A DNA stretch of 64,000 nucleotides from Apiosordaria backusii (GCA_030549205.1 JAUKTV010000015.1:806001-870000), one strand, 5' to 3'. Counted from the first letter of the stretch, positions 1-11,157 are shown. Notes: generated by a model from the sequence alone, not told the origin. Translations and numbers: made by a program.

Positions 1-701
1 TCGCAAGCGTCAGATGCTTCTTTGTGCTCGTTAAGGTAGATGGAATGATCAAGGTGGATTGGTTGTTTTCTCAGGCGTATCGCTTCTGCACCCATACATT
101 CCTTCAATACCTTAACTGACTGTCAGGCTTAAAACTGGATCATCGCTGCTATGCCACTTGCCATTATGGTATTTCGCCATCAATTGTGACCGTCAAATGC
201 CTTGGTGGGTGTCCTGTCCATTCTGTCAGTCTGGCTTGCCTTCTCCGATCCAATGAAGTCATCTAATCCATCGGCCACGTGTTGGCGGAGACTGAAGCGT
301 CCGATGCTTCCTGATCAGACCTGTTCACTCGTCCGACGTTCTTGCCTTCAATATCACTCCTGTCCAACGTGCATTTTGCTTCTGGTCCGTGCCCAAATTC
401 AACTTTTCACACCTACCCGATATTTATTGAGGTCTCTCATCCACTTCCGGACACCTCTCTCCCTCGCCCACACACCTCTCTTGCTCACCCACAGACCCTT
501 CGTCAATACCCACACACCGCTACTCCTCGCCCATACACCTCTCTTGCCCAGATCCATCCCTCTTTTTCCTCTTCGCAGCCGTTGCCAACCTCGCTACCAT
601 CCCTCATCATTCCATCCGAACGCCATCGAACTCACTGCCAACACCTTCAAAAGCACACGCAACGCATACCATCAGCAACAACACGCCTACGAAATTGAAC
701 T
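1..701. other. 5' flank and leader of the BTB gene, no gene seen
   Basis: I see no convincing coding sequence here. From about 430 to 560 there is a pyrimidine-rich stretch in which CACACACCTCTCTTGC-like and CTCGCCCA-like words recur several times. Open frames here are low-complexity Ser/Thr/Pro/His readings of these repeats. The stretch directly precedes the BTB gene start and is probably its promoter and 5' leader. The complementary word GAGGTGTG recurs in the 3' flank of the same gene. Confidence 0.5.
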
Positions 702-2727
702 ATGGCCCGTCCAGGTCTTTTAACCGGCGTGTCGCGCGGCAGAGGAGGCGTTCCCAGAATCGCCAGGGGCATCAGCTCGCGTGGTGGTGGCCCTCTCATC
801 GGACGTGGAGGGCGTGGCAACTTCATCACTACGCCTGCTGTTGCCAACGCTAGGCGTGCCGCATCTTCCCCGGCCCCAGGTGCCCAGAACGATCGCGTTA
901 CTCCAGATCCTGTGCCCGCGCCTACCCGCCGCAGGGCTCCCAAGGTCCCTGAGCCTGTTGGCATGCCTTGGTCTGTCAACTCCATGGCTTACAGGCACGA
1001 TGAGCAAGCCCTGAGGTAAGTTACCTAACTTTTTTTCTCGTTGCTTTTACGCTCTCTGACTAACTGGTTAGGATGCTTGAGACTGGCGAGTTCTCAGACG
1101 CCATTGTCATGGCTGAGGGCCGTGAGTGGAGAGTCCATCGTGCAACTCTCAGCAGCAGATCCCGGTGGTTTGAGCGTGTATTCAAGAGCCAGGTAAGAAG
1201 CTTGGTGAAATTTCTTGAAGTGAGTCGAAGCTAACAAATTGATTTACAGGTGCAAGACGGTCTGAACGAAATCAACCTCTATCCATGCAAGACCGAGTTC
1301 GTGGATCTGCTCCTACGCACCTTGTATTCCAACCGTAAGTCATTCTGTTCTAGCGATCTATTTCCTGGGCCCGGGGCAGTACTCTTTGACTGACACTAGA
1401 CCTCACAGGTTTGCCCGAGCAATACCTTGATATTCATGGAGACCATGCCAAGTTCTCCATTTACGTGAAGATCTTCAATCTCGCTGATACTTTCGAGGTG
1501 GATACGATGCGCAATGATGCGCTCACTCTCCTTGGTCAACTGGCCGACAGGCACCTAGAGGAGCTCTGTACCTTCAACAAGTCCCTCTCGGGGCGTGAGG
1601 GGGTGGTGGAGCGCAAAACGAACTTCCCCTACCAGAATCTTGCTCTCGCGGTTCTGGAAGCGTTCGGAGACGAACGGGCCGACAAGCGCGCACAGTGCTT
1701 GCTGGCTAATTTTCTCTACGCTGGCCGCGCAGTGCTCCTCGAGAACCCGCAGCTGAAGGACATTGTGGAGCGGAATATCCAACTCGCAGCCGCACTATGG
1801 CATGCCAGCCAGGGGCGCAATCTCGCTGGCTGGCTGCCCAACCCGGACATGATTGGGACCCGCCTCCGCGCCTTTGATCACTCGAAGAAGACACAGCACC
1901 CCGACCGCTGTGAGCTCTGCGACGAGGTCTTTGACAACGAGAACCGCAGACGGGTCATGTACGATCCGTACAAGGTTGTTCTCCGTCCTGCCGGTTATTG
2001 CGGACTTTGTGTGGAAAAGCACAAGGACGAGCCGGACTGCATCTTTCGGAAGACGGGGAAGGCGGAGAAGCAGCCTAGCGGGCTGATCACCATGGAGAAT
2101 GAGCCCAATATTGAGGGTGAGGCTGAGCAGGAGAGTGTTCCTGTTGATGATGATGCTTTTATCAAGGATGAGCCGGGAGTTGAGCTACAACTGCCCGAGC
2201 AGGCTGGTGGCTTGGATTTGCAGGGCCCAACTCTGAGCACCCCTGCGCCCCCGGAACGTTTGTCGATGCCGCCCCCGCCTAGACTGTCGGTTGGTCCTGA
2301 GTCTGCTGGAGTCATCATGAACGCTCCAAATCCTGGTTTTAACGAGCCTGTCCTGGGGTACCCAATCCCGGATCAGCTATACCCACCTCCGGAGGCCCCT
2401 CGTTATCTCTCGCCATACGCCCCTCTCCCTGGACTTCACCCTTTCCTTCCCTCGGGATCCCCTGCGTTTTCAGACGCAGAATTGATGCCACCTCCGCCAG
2501 TCCTTACACGCGCTACGCCTACCCCCACGGCCCCAGCACCCAAGAAAGCAGTTCTCAGAAAGCGAGCTCAGAGCTCGCAGCCCACTACCAGCACCCGTCA
2601 GCCTGCCAAGAAGTCGAGGCAGGAGAAGGGGAAGGAGAAGAAGGTGGAGAGATCGGAGGAGTTTGTGAGTAAGGAGGATGACGCCAGCGATGAGGAGGAG
2701 AATAAGAAGGCGTCGGAGAAGAATTAG
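702..2727 (+). CDS. BTB/POZ domain protein with CxxC pair and basic tail
   Basis: Four exons (702-1015, 1072-1192, 1250-1334, 1409-2727) give 612 residues. All three introns have GT...AG ends and the joined frame stays open. Residues 1-100 are Arg/Gly/Pro-rich, with RGG-like runs. The BTB core starts near residue 105 with the pattern FSDAIV...WRVHRATLSSRSRWFERVF, then a Leu-rich second half (LLLRTLYSN). Around residues 341-373 two CxxC pairs (CELC, CGLC) about 26 residues apart suggest a small metal site. The C-terminal third is Pro-rich, and the last 80 residues are Lys/Glu-rich with basic clusters that could be nuclear localisation signals. Fungal BTB proteins of this kind are mostly uncharacterised; some act as Cullin-3 adaptors or chromatin factors, but nothing here proves either role. 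The start ATG opens the RGG-like region, and upstream frames are low complexity. Confidence 0.85.
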
Positions 2728-3165
2728 GAGGCCTATTGGACGAAGTTGATAGGCGTGTTGAGGATTTGAGGAGGCGTTGCGTTGATTTTTATAGGCGTAT
2801 TATAGAGAGGATATAGGCGTTGGTTTTGCGGGGACATGCGTTGCTTTTAATATTGGAGGGGTTGATTTTAACTTGATAGGCGTTGACCTTTTGTTTGATA
2901 GGCGTTTAATTCAAATTCGAAGGCGTTGAGTTTTACCTGATAAGCGTTGAGCTTTATCTGGGAGGCGTGTAAATGATAGTGTGTAGGTGTGGGAAAATAA
3001 AAATAGGGGGTAGTAAAAGAAGATAGAGGTGTGGGTAATAGCGGGGGGAGGCGTTGATTTGGAAGGTTGAGGCGTTGGATTTGGAAGTTGAGGTGTGGTA
3101 GGGGCGGTTGATGGGCGTTGGTTTTATGTATTGAGGTGTGTAGGAAGTTATGTAATGGCTACTGC
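2728..3165 (+). repeat. Degenerate AGGCGTTG / GAGGTGTG repeats in BTB 3' flank
   Basis: Directly after the BTB stop codon the word GGCGTTG, or a near variant (AGGCGTTG, AGGCGTGT, AAGCGTTG, GGCGTTTA), occurs about 13 times between 2747 and 3125 at irregular spacing of roughly 10-90 nt. It is interleaved with GAGGTGTG/TAGGTGTG words. The copies share one strand sense and lie in T/G-rich sequence. The reverse complement of the second word occurs in the 5' flank of the same gene. No coding potential is seen. Confidence 0.65.
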
Positions 3166-4379
3166 GTTGTATTTTACACTTTGGGGTTGATGTGAAAGAC
3201 TTGGCATCACTGTGGTGTATGGCCCCTTTGTGTTTTTCAATGTCTCAGAACCACTGTTCGCTGTGTTCGGGCTGTACCTATGCATGTTGTAGCCTTCAAG
3301 CAACTAGACAAAGCTCAAACGGGGTTAAGCGGTGGACATACAGGCTGACACAAAGAGTACACCTATGAAATGGATTGTTGGCTGATAAGAAAACCTTTGA
3401 CTGCCAGGTTTGCCCACGTTAAGGCTTTGGACTTGGATATTACAATCACAGACGGTATGACCTGTGTTGTGGTTAAGTACGGGTTGCGCGAGAACTGAAA
3501 AAAAGAGAAGGTAGAGACTAGGTTTCATAAGACGGAAATGAAGAAGTGCAGCAAAGGATTTCCGATTGAAGCCGGCCCTTCTGGCAGTGGGTTTCTTGTC
3601 TTCCCTTTTTGAACCAAGATGGTTCATTTGTGAGCCCCTGACGCCCCTTTTCATGTAAGTAAACAAGCGCACGGGCCACCACCCTTCAGGGATGATGGAA
3701 GGTACCGTATGCAGGAGTTGTGCAACGTTTGACCACGTTATGCAGGCAGGGCAAGGGCATTCTTTTGTGAGTTGCTAAACACACCGAATCACGAAGGTTA
3801 TGGTCAGAGGTGTCAAGAGTCAATGACGTACATCTCGATATTTTATCGGCCGGTGTTTGGCTCTGGTAAGGGTGATGGTGGGGGTTGTGGTGTTGCACAA
3901 ACCAAAGAAACGAGATGTGGCGCAAGGCAGATCGATATATTGCTTGCTACTACCTCAATATATGTGAAGCGGCGAAGCTGGCTTGTTTGGTGAGTTACAC
4001 ACAGTGATATGCTAGGGGGTTATTCATCACCCTGACATTATCGTGGCGGGGCGCAGGGACGATGGTCGTTGGGGGCCGAGTTTTTCTCAGCATGGGGGAG
4101 TCGGAGGAGGAGTCGTGGGGGGTTTAGGCACATTGAAGGTGGCTGCGAGACTTGATTTGCATACTCAATATATTTTGCAATCTAGGTAGGACAGGCTCTG
4201 CCACCGGGTATTGCAAATACGTGCTGTCTGTGCTGGGTGGTTCAAGAGGGAACTCGACCGTCAATTCGAATTTGACAAGGATATGATAATCGAGAGAAAA
4301 CCCCAAGTCGTAATCCCTATTTTGGAGTTTTAGTCCAATAGAAAGAGGTGCTTCTAAACTCTCCATTTTGTTTCGCACC
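3166..4379. other. Intergenic, no gene recognised
   Basis: There are short minus-strand frames at 3325-3672 (115 codons) and 3686-3925 (79 codons). Neither has a recognisable domain, a signal peptide or plausible intron joins. Base composition is ordinary and there is no RIP signature. I call nothing here. The last 100 bases are presumably the leader of the downstream membrane-protein gene. Confidence 0.4.
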
Positions 4380-6155
4380 ATGAAAAGCGCCCGTGACCGT
4401 TTCAAGCGCGTAGTCCACATTGGCGGTGCGTCATTGTCGTCATTACTTCTTGGAAGTCTGATTCTTCTCTTTGTTGGATTCAACACCCGCTTGTCTGTTC
4501 CCCAACCAGAGCCTTTCAAAACAGGATCTCACCTTCCTGTCCAGTTCTGGCTAGCAGTATTGGGCGCCGGATTTAGCTTACTCGCATACGGATTATCCGA
4601 GTCGTACATCCATATCTTCGATGTGTGGTGTACATGGCAAGCTGACAGTGAATCTGGGCTCGACTATTCACGCTATCTGAATACACAGCCGAGGGCTCCG
4701 GTGGTTTTTGGTCTTCGCGGATTTCGGGGTTTCGTGTTGGCCCGATATATGGTCGTCGGCCTTGGCGTAATTGGATCTGTGGGTTACAAGTTTGCCATTG
4801 TTGAAATAGCAGGCGCGAGCTTGGAGTTGGACGAAACTGCTCTTACCGTCAGCTTCCCGTCAAGTGAACCGATCTTGCTACAAAGCGGCACAACAAGCGC
4901 GTGGATACACGACAGCCCGGGCTTGGACACAAGTCAGGCGTTTCTGCACTATAACTACCTTTATGAATGGCCTAAGGACATCCTGGTTGGTGACTTAGAT
5001 CCCCTACAACCCCCCAGAAGGATCTTTATGGCCGGCGAGGCAGATTGTGGGAGTACGTTTCACGCCCTTGATGAGGGGGTCCTTGTCACGCTGGAACTGG
5101 TGATGGTTGCAAGCATCAGCGCTGAGAAGGGCGATGAGGAAGAATTTATTGAGCCGGAGCCAAGAGGTTGGACACGAACGGCCAAAAATGGAGCTGGATG
5201 GGGAACACCGAAGGATGTGGTCATGGAATACATGAACGGCAGAAATGGTATCCTCCGGGTTCGATGGGCTGAAGTAACAGACTGGCTGGACAAGGATCGA
5301 GGGGCACTCGCTACAAAACAGCCGATTACAAGGAGTATCACCTATAACATTGGCTTTGCCCTAGCCGAGGTGTCTCGAAATGTTTCTTCGAAAGGGTGCT
5401 GGAAACTGAAAAGCGTCCTGCAACTGTCAGGCATGTCGGGAATCTACCAGGACCCGCCACCGTTACAGTACGAAAGTTGGCTGAATATGATCATCAAAGA
5501 CGACAATACTACCATCTTAGATGGCGTGGCAGTGATCGTTCGTCACTCCCTGACCTCATGGGGTATTCACGTTTCAAACGCGACCGGATATACTCTTGGC
5601 CATGCTCCTACCCCCTCGAAGCCCTGGTATTGGTCTCGGCTGACGCTGAGGCCTGATCACCGCGATGAGTCCACACGTCACAAAGGACCTTGGACATTCA
5701 GTTCTTGGCTAGAACTCTCATCAGGTTCGACAGACGGGGTCATCACAGATTTGACATTTCCACAGGCATACTTTTGGCGTGATAAGAACGTTGGGCTGAA
5801 ATATCCTTATTACAAGGGCACCAGTGTAAGCTATGCGGGTGTGGGATGCTATCCTGTAGCGTCTGTAATATTCATCGCTCTCGCTGTTTTGGGATACTCT
5901 TTGTTTCTTCTCAGGATTTTTCTTGGTCCGGCAGGGTTGACCTCTTGGATGGGCCAGCATGTGTACCTGGCACTGGAAGGCAAAATCCAGAAAGACGGGT
6001 CGGAACGGCTGGCATGTGGTCACAAAGTTGCCCAGGACCTGGGCACAGTGAAAATAACATGGGCACCCAGAAAAGAAAGCCGAAGGGACAGACCAGAGGT
6101 CAACGTACAATCAGACTCGGGGAAGTATCTAGGGGTTTTTGTCAACGGGCTTTAA
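4380..6155 (+). CDS. Fungal multi-pass membrane protein, unknown function
   Basis: A single exon of 591 residues. The frame is open from a TTG at 4368, but the first ATG at 4380 is the natural start. Hydrophobic segments lie near residues 12-34 (SSLLLGSLILLFVGF), 52-72 (FWLAVLGAGFSLLAYGL), 118-140 (YMVVGLGVIGSVGYKF) and 488-516 (SVIFIALAVLGYSLFLLRIF). This predicts three N-terminal spans, a large lumenal or external domain of about 340 residues, one late span and a 75-residue tail. The arrangement matches a widespread family of uncharacterised Pezizomycotina plasma-membrane proteins, often expanded beside HET and NLR genes. That family assignment is from general recall of the layout, not from a motif. 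No catalytic residues are recognised. Confidence 0.75.
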   Translation: MKSARDRFKRVVHIGGASLSSLLLGSLILLFVGFNTRLSVPQPEPFKTGSHLPVQFWLAVLGAGFSLLAYGLSESYIHIFDVWCTWQADSESGLDYSRYLNTQPRAPVVFGLRGFRGFVLARYMVVGLGVIGSVGYKFAIVEIAGASLELDETALTVSFPSSEPILLQSGTTSAWIHDSPGLDTSQAFLHYNYLYEWPKDILVGDLDPLQPPRRIFMAGEADCGSTFHALDEGVLVTLELVMVASISAEKGDEEEFIEPEPRGWTRTAKNGAGWGTPKDVVMEYMNGRNGILRVRWAEVTDWLDKDRGALATKQPITRSITYNIGFALAEVSRNVSSKGCWKLKSVLQLSGMSGIYQDPPPLQYESWLNMIIKDDNTTILDGVAVIVRHSLTSWGIHVSNATGYTLGHAPTPSKPWYWSRLTLRPDHRDESTRHKGPWTFSSWLELSSGSTDGVITDLTFPQAYFWRDKNVGLKYPYYKGTSVSYAGVGCYPVASVIFIALAVLGYSLFLLRIFLGPAGLTSWMGQHVYLALEGKIQKDGSERLACGHKVAQDLGTVKITWAPRKESRRDRPEVNVQSDSGKYLGVFVNGL

Positions 6156-6648
6156 ATGTTGCGTTGGTTAAGGGAGCTTGGAAGTTCGCGACCAGACACG
6201 CATATGCCTACCTGAATGATCCGCTGAAAATACCAGTTCTGTGAAGGACCGGTTCCTGTCAACAATGGCGGTTATTGACAGCCTCTAGCACCACAGCTGA
6301 TGAATACCATATCGGAACCGCCAGAGGATCAAAGAAGTGTGTCTATGGCTCTTCGCTTTTAACTTCTTTCATGACATTTTATATCTCAAGAGTTGTTGCC
6401 GTGATGCCGGTTTGTGGGGTCGGTGTCCGCGATCATGTTGCGGTCAGCAAAAGCGTCGTATTTTGTCAGCGAATGACAGAGGAGATCGACAGCAGGGAAC
6501 GGGAGCGTGGAGACAGAGCATGGAAATAGTCCAAAATTTCCGAGTCCCGACTATCGCAGGGGACGGCTCTTTGAAGGCAACCGTCAACAAGAAGACTGAC
6601 GACGGCGACATCACGTGAAATGCATTGTCGAGGAACAGTGGCTGATGC
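6156..6648. other. Intergenic, nothing recognised
   Basis: Overlapping short open frames on both strands here show no domain, signal peptide or repeat. Composition resembles the neighbouring genic DNA. It probably holds the 3' end of the upstream membrane-protein transcript. Confidence 0.4.
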
Positions 6649-7365
6649 TCACAACGTTTCTGGTCCAAGATTGCCCGATTGTCCGCGGCAATTGACGCTG
6701 CTGAAAGACGCACCCACGACAAAAGATTTGCAGGAGGAATAGCGTTTCAAGCGACCCATTCGGGAAAAAGTAGGTGCCTGATTTTCCGACCCCTGCGCAG
6801 CTTGATCCTTCCCACAGAAAACCTCCGCCTGTTCACAAGTCCGTCCGGACGAGAACACACAATCGCCGACTGGCCCAAACCGGTGGAGGCTGAGGACGAC
6901 CTTTTTATACTCCTTCTCGGTCTCGGTCTCCTGCATAGCATCGCCAACACCATCGCACGAGAACTTGTGTGACTTGGCACAGCGCTCTCTCTGCACTGGT
7001 TCACCGTTGCAAAGCCACAAGCCACAGCCTTCAGTAGGCGCGCGGATGCTAGTGTAGGTTGTGCCGCCATAACGGGGACTAGATCCTTCGCGCCTTGGCC
7101 CCCTACACTGCGCCGCACTTTTCCCGCTGGTGCTTATTTCGGAATCCGCTATCCACACCATCCAGAGGGCCAATGCAACTCCAAGCTGACCAGAAAAAAC
7201 AGCCCAGGAGGGTGATCCCAGACCGCGACACTGAGTGCGAGCCTTGAAATTACCTGTTCCAGCTCGGAAACCCATTGGCTCCTCCATCTCGTTCCAACAT
7301 GCTGCAGGGGCAGTCGTGTCAGGCGCGCCGCACGCCGGGATACACACTGTCTCTTTTAACTCCAT
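6649..7365 (-). CDS. Doubtful Cys-rich hypothetical protein
   Basis: The open frame has 238 codons. Its middle part has cysteines in the order AQC...GCGLWLCNG...ERCAKSHKFSC, which resembles a small secreted Cys-rich protein. A short hydrophobic run (LGVALALWMVWI) lies just before it and could be a signal peptide if the true start is internal or comes from a spliced upstream exon. The frame would be divergent to the secreted-protein gene starting at 7454, with about 90 bases between. I recognise no family. Other frames of the region are also long, so this may not be a gene. Transcript data or homologs would decide. Confidence 0.3.
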   Translation of the reverse strand: MELKETVCIPACGAPDTTAPAACWNEMEEPMGFRAGTGNFKARTQCRGLGSPSWAVFSGQLGVALALWMVWIADSEISTSGKSAAQCRGPRREGSSPRYGGTTYTSIRAPTEGCGLWLCNGEPVQRERCAKSHKFSCDGVGDAMQETETEKEYKKVVLSLHRFGPVGDCVFSSGRTCEQAEVFCGKDQAAQGSENQAPTFSRMGRLKRYSSCKSFVVGASFSSVNCRGQSGNLGPETL

Positions 7366-7453
7366 GACCAGCGCTTGCCATGGCTCCTCCCTCTCCGATC
7401 TTCTTTTTTTCCTCTGGATGCAGCTTTGACAGACGCACCACTACTACGGAACC

Positions 7454-8544
7454 ATGCGGGTAAAGGCTCTGTTGTTGGGTGCCGCCTTCTTTGGCGGTGC
7501 CACAGTGTTGGGCCAAGTCGCACCACAAGCGAACATTGTGTTTATTACTCCACCAAATATCCAAGAGGGCGAACATGATATGAGAGATAATCCCGTCCAC
7601 GAAGAAGGCAGTCGGCTCCCCATCACCTGGTCACCGGCGCCCGAGGGCACAAGGATCACCTTGACCCTCTTCCAGCACAACACAACAGACGGCGGGTCTA
7701 TTGGCGATTTTGAATACATCACCCGTATGTTACGTTACGTTCTTCATCTTTTCAATAGGCCGTCAAACTAACCGTATCTTTCACAGAGGGCACCGTTGGG
7801 ATCACACGGCACCCATGGATCGTCGCCACAACAAAAAAGCTCGAAGATTCCCCCGTATTCAGAATTATTCTCTTCATCGAAGGTGAAACAGGAGGCCACA
7901 CCGGCACCGAGTTCTTCAACATCACCCGCCGCGCCAACGCGGTAACATCCACCAGCACCACCAGCACCAGCACCCTCCCAACAGCCGCCAACGACAACGA
8001 CTCCTCAACCTCCGCAACATCAACCCCAACCGGTGGCGCCAACAACTCCCCCCAAACCACCGACCCCTCCTCCCAGCAACCCGTCACCACCTCCAGTGGG
8101 CTCTCCTCCGGCGCAGCAGCCGGCATCGGCGTCGGCGCCACTGGTGCCGTCCTCCTCCTAGCAGGCGTAGCCTTCTACTTCTTCTTCTTTAAACCCCGCC
8201 AAGCAAAGAAGCAAGCCGCCATCCTTGCCGCCAGCGGCAGTGCAGGTTTCCCATCCCCGGGGGCCACACCACATCAGCATTACCAACAGGTACCGAGCCA
8301 GGGCGGGCCACCATCGATGTACTCGGGGTATGCTGGGATTCCGCCTCCACCGGCGTCGGTATCACCTGGTCCACCCGGGATGACGGAGTATAAACCGCCG
8401 AATTATTACCAGGGGGGACCACCGGTGAGTGAGATGGGTGGGGATTGGAGGGATCAGGCGCAGGAGATGCCGGCGGCTGGGCAGATGGCGAGTTATGAGC
8501 TGCCTGGGAGTCAGGGGTTGGGGGGGCCGGGGCATCAGAGGTGA
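7454..8544 (+). CDS. Secreted/single-pass Ser/Thr-rich protein, Kre9/Knh1-like
   Basis: Two exons (7454-7724 and 7787-8544; intron GT...CAG) join to 342 residues. Residues 1-20 are a signal peptide (MRVKALLLGAAFFGGATVLG). Residues 21-155 hold a beta-rich extracellular domain with the late pattern EFFNITRRA, typical of fungal Kre9/Knh1-type (Ser-Thr-rich, GPI-anchor-family) wall proteins. A Ser/Thr linker follows, then a clear membrane span at about 199-225 (AAGIGVGATGAVLLLAG...FYFFFFK) with a basic stop-transfer. The tail is Pro/Gly/Tyr-rich and cytoplasmic. This layout of extracellular domain, Ser/Thr linker, one span and short tail is common in fungal surface or sensor-like proteins. Its role, in cell-wall glucan or signalling, is inferred only from the family. 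Confidence 0.8.
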
Positions 8545-9375
8545 TGAATGCTGAGGGGGTGATGGGAAATGGTAAAAATATGAAAGGGGAGTTGACTATT
8601 GCAAGTTGGAGGATTGAATTCTTGGGTAGACGGCTGGGTGAAGACGGAGGTAATACCTTGGGCCCAAGGGAATTGTACACACGGAGGGAAAACGGGGTGT
8701 ATTATACCACATTTAGCGACATGGTTCTTTTTTTTTTTTTTTTGGTTGTTTCTACCTATCTTTTTTTCAGGTCTATATTTGGAAGCTCAGAAGGCTCATG
8801 GCGTCATTGTCAGAACCTGAATTCATACCTCATCGATGTGTATCATCTTACCTATTAGTTATCGCTGTATGTTATGTAAGGTACGTACAATGCAGTCACC
8901 AGCTTTGGTGTTTGATGTGGCTGTGCCCAGGCCCAGCGGACCATTTTTGATCCAGATTATTGAGATGTGTTGTTCTGTTGATAGAAGATCTGAGACTTGA
9001 GAACGGGACGACCCGATGTTTGGTAGTTGGTTGGTTGGGCTTCACGCCATATAAGACATGCGTCGGCATACCTGAACTTTTCTCACTCATGATGTGTTTA
9101 AAGATCGATTGTTTAACCAGTAAAGACGGTGTTGCTTCGTTTTGGATCATCAGCTTTCGCTTATATAAACTTTCTGTTGTGTGACACGCCTATCAGTCAG
9201 GTGATATTGGAATTCAATCTGCGGGGTCAAGTCCAGCTCAGGTCAGGTATGAAAGTCAGGCCGCAACATCAACTGTGAACACCCACCCAAGATATCGACT
9301 TCGGTAATTTTGTAAGACTAATCGCTGTCATACCTCAAAACTACCTTCTGCTCTAACCCGAGCACCGGGACCAAG
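8545..9375. other. Intergenic with a T-tract
   Basis: The stretch holds the probable 3' end of the upstream gene, an 18-nt T run near 8725, and the leader of the HET fragment. I see no credible coding sequence and no repeats. Confidence 0.45.
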
Positions 9376-10020
9376 ATGCGACTACTGCGGACAGATAAGA
9401 TTCAGCTTGTCGAAGTATACAGCAGCGATGTGGAGCCTTACGCTATCCTCTCGCACACCTGGGGCGAAGAAGAGGTGCTGTTTCAGGATATTCAACACCC
9501 TGAACTCGCAGATTGCAATTGGAACGATAGCCCCGAAAACGTGGATGTGGACCATTTGCCTCCCACAGCACGGTTATGTTTCCGAAAGAAAGGCTTCCAA
9601 AAGGTTCGGAATGCCGCGCTCCTGGCCCGAAGGCAAGGCTTCAGCTTCATCTGGATCGACACTTGCTGCATCGATAAGAGCAGCAGCGCGGAGCTTTCTG
9701 AAGCTATCAACTCCATGTTTCAGTGGTATAAGAACGCCCAAGTATGCTATGCATATCTTGCCGATGCGAATTCAGACGAAGACGAAGACCCGTTTGAAAG
9801 AGGGTCGGCTTTCTGGCAGAGCCGGTGGTTCACACGCGGCTGGACTTTACAAGAGTTGATTGCACCTCGTCAGGTTGAATTCTATACTCGGCAATGGTGC
9901 CATCTCGGAGGTAAGACACCCCATTCGGAGTTTACGGACCTCATCGTAAAAAGAACACTTAGACTGTTATTTCCAGGGAAATCCAATGCTGATTTCGGAA
10001 GACATACTGTTAAAAACTAA
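9376..10020 (+). pseudogene. HET-domain gene, N-terminal half only
   Basis: The start ATG at 9376 opens the classic HET (heterokaryon incompatibility) N-terminus: YAILSHTWGEEEV, then FSFIWIDTCCID, AINSMFQWYKNA, and SRWFTRGWTLQELIAPR..EFY. These are the three conserved blocks of the Pfam HET domain. Exon 1 ends at 9910 after HLG. An intron (9911-9976, GTAAGA...TTCCAG) follows, then only about 33 bases of exon 2 before the sequence turns to AT-rich repeat DNA near 10010. The rest of the HET module and everything downstream is missing here. A fragment beginning at precisely the missing part lies at 50430-51978 on the same strand. HET proteins trigger cell death after non-self fusion. This copy cannot encode a complete protein. 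Confidence 0.85.
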
Positions 10021-11096
10021 GGAAGATTTCTCTCCCTATTTTCTATATTCATACCCCTTAGTCTCCTAATAAACCTAAAGTATTAAGTGCCGATAGAAAA
10101 TAAAAATCGAAAATAAAACCGGCGGTAAAAAGTATAGGTACTTTGGTATATTAAGCTTGTATTTTTAGGCTTTTAAGTAGAATAATTATAAAGTATAGCT
10201 CTTTATATATTTAGACATTTACTACTTCGATTTTTAAAGCCGAAATTATAATTATTTATATACTATTGTAAAGAATGCATTTTACTAAGGATTTAACTAA
10301 ATGATTAGATTATATTTAAATATCTGTATATGTTTATACTGGACTTAGTTTATTATTACGGTATAGCCTAGGCCCTTATTTTAAGTATATAGTTATTTAC
10401 TTCCTTTAGCTTAATTATAAATCCTAGGTCTTAGAATCTTTAATATCGAGGCGATATACTATAATCCTATAAAATCTGGACGGCTTTTGAAATACTGGTA
10501 GTAAGGAGTTAAAAAGCTAAGGTATAAGAGAATGAAAAGATAGAGCATATTCTAGATACAAAAAAATAGACGGCGTACCGAGCAGAGATACTCCAGTGCA
10601 CAACTACCTACAGAGGCAATATTTCCTTCTATTTAGGAGGGAAATCGTCGTCGGATAACGAAGACTGGACTCTGAACGTCGAGGCCGTTCGGGCAACGAT
10701 TCGGTTTGCATTAACTACAGGCCGACTCGACGTAAACCAACCGTAAGCTGACTAAAATACTTAGTCGGCTAACCATTACTCTCTACTAACCCTATACTTA
10801 TTACTTTGTACTACAGACAGTAGGCACCGCTTCAGCCGCCGAAGATAAGACGTTGAATACTTGAAGAACCGACTTTAAGCTAGCCTACTAACAATCCTAC
10901 TAACCTACGAGAATCCGTAGAGAAATGGTAAAACAGAGTATATAAGCTAGAATAGACTTTGTATGGGCTTTAAGGAGATCAGGGCATATCTTTAGAGAAT
11001 GTATACTTCAATCGGTAATAGTTGCCCTTTCGGCTAAGCCGCCGGGCGTTAATAAATTATTATCATTATTATTATAAGCTTTTATCATGTCGTCGG
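10010..11096. mobile_element. RIP-degraded repeat with LINE-like tail
   Basis: AT-rich DNA with few CpA/TpG steps, starting sharply after the HET fragment. Between about 10560 and 10770 a less degraded patch has an open plus-strand reading (pattern NISFYLGGKSSSDNEDW, then VRATIRFALTTGRLD) that I cannot assign. The segment ends near 11045-11080 with GGCGTTAATAAATTATTAT followed by further ATT repeats, like the 3' tails of fungal Tad-type LINEs. On that reading this is the 5'-truncated end of a plus-strand LINE. The tail is suggestive only. Confidence 0.4.
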
Positions 11097-11157
11097 TCCA
11101 GTATTTCTGACATAAGCATATTTGTCAACAAGTGGCAAAATTTGACAAATCACTGGA
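11097..11157. repeat. Imperfect inverted repeat abutting LTR A
   Basis: The ends are TCCAGTATTTCTGACA at 11097-11112 and the inverse of TCCAGTGATTTGTCAAA at 11141-11157, with further TTTGTCAA/TTGACAAA complementarity inside. The palindrome ends exactly where an LTR (TGTGACGATCC) begins at 11158. It may be a terminal repeat of a decayed DNA transposon. Its parent is unknown. Confidence 0.45.

Noticed and set aside
202..723. 173-codon open frame before the BTB gene
   Set aside because: It reads through pyrimidine-rich repeats, has no domain, and runs out of frame into the BTB start; low-complexity artefact.
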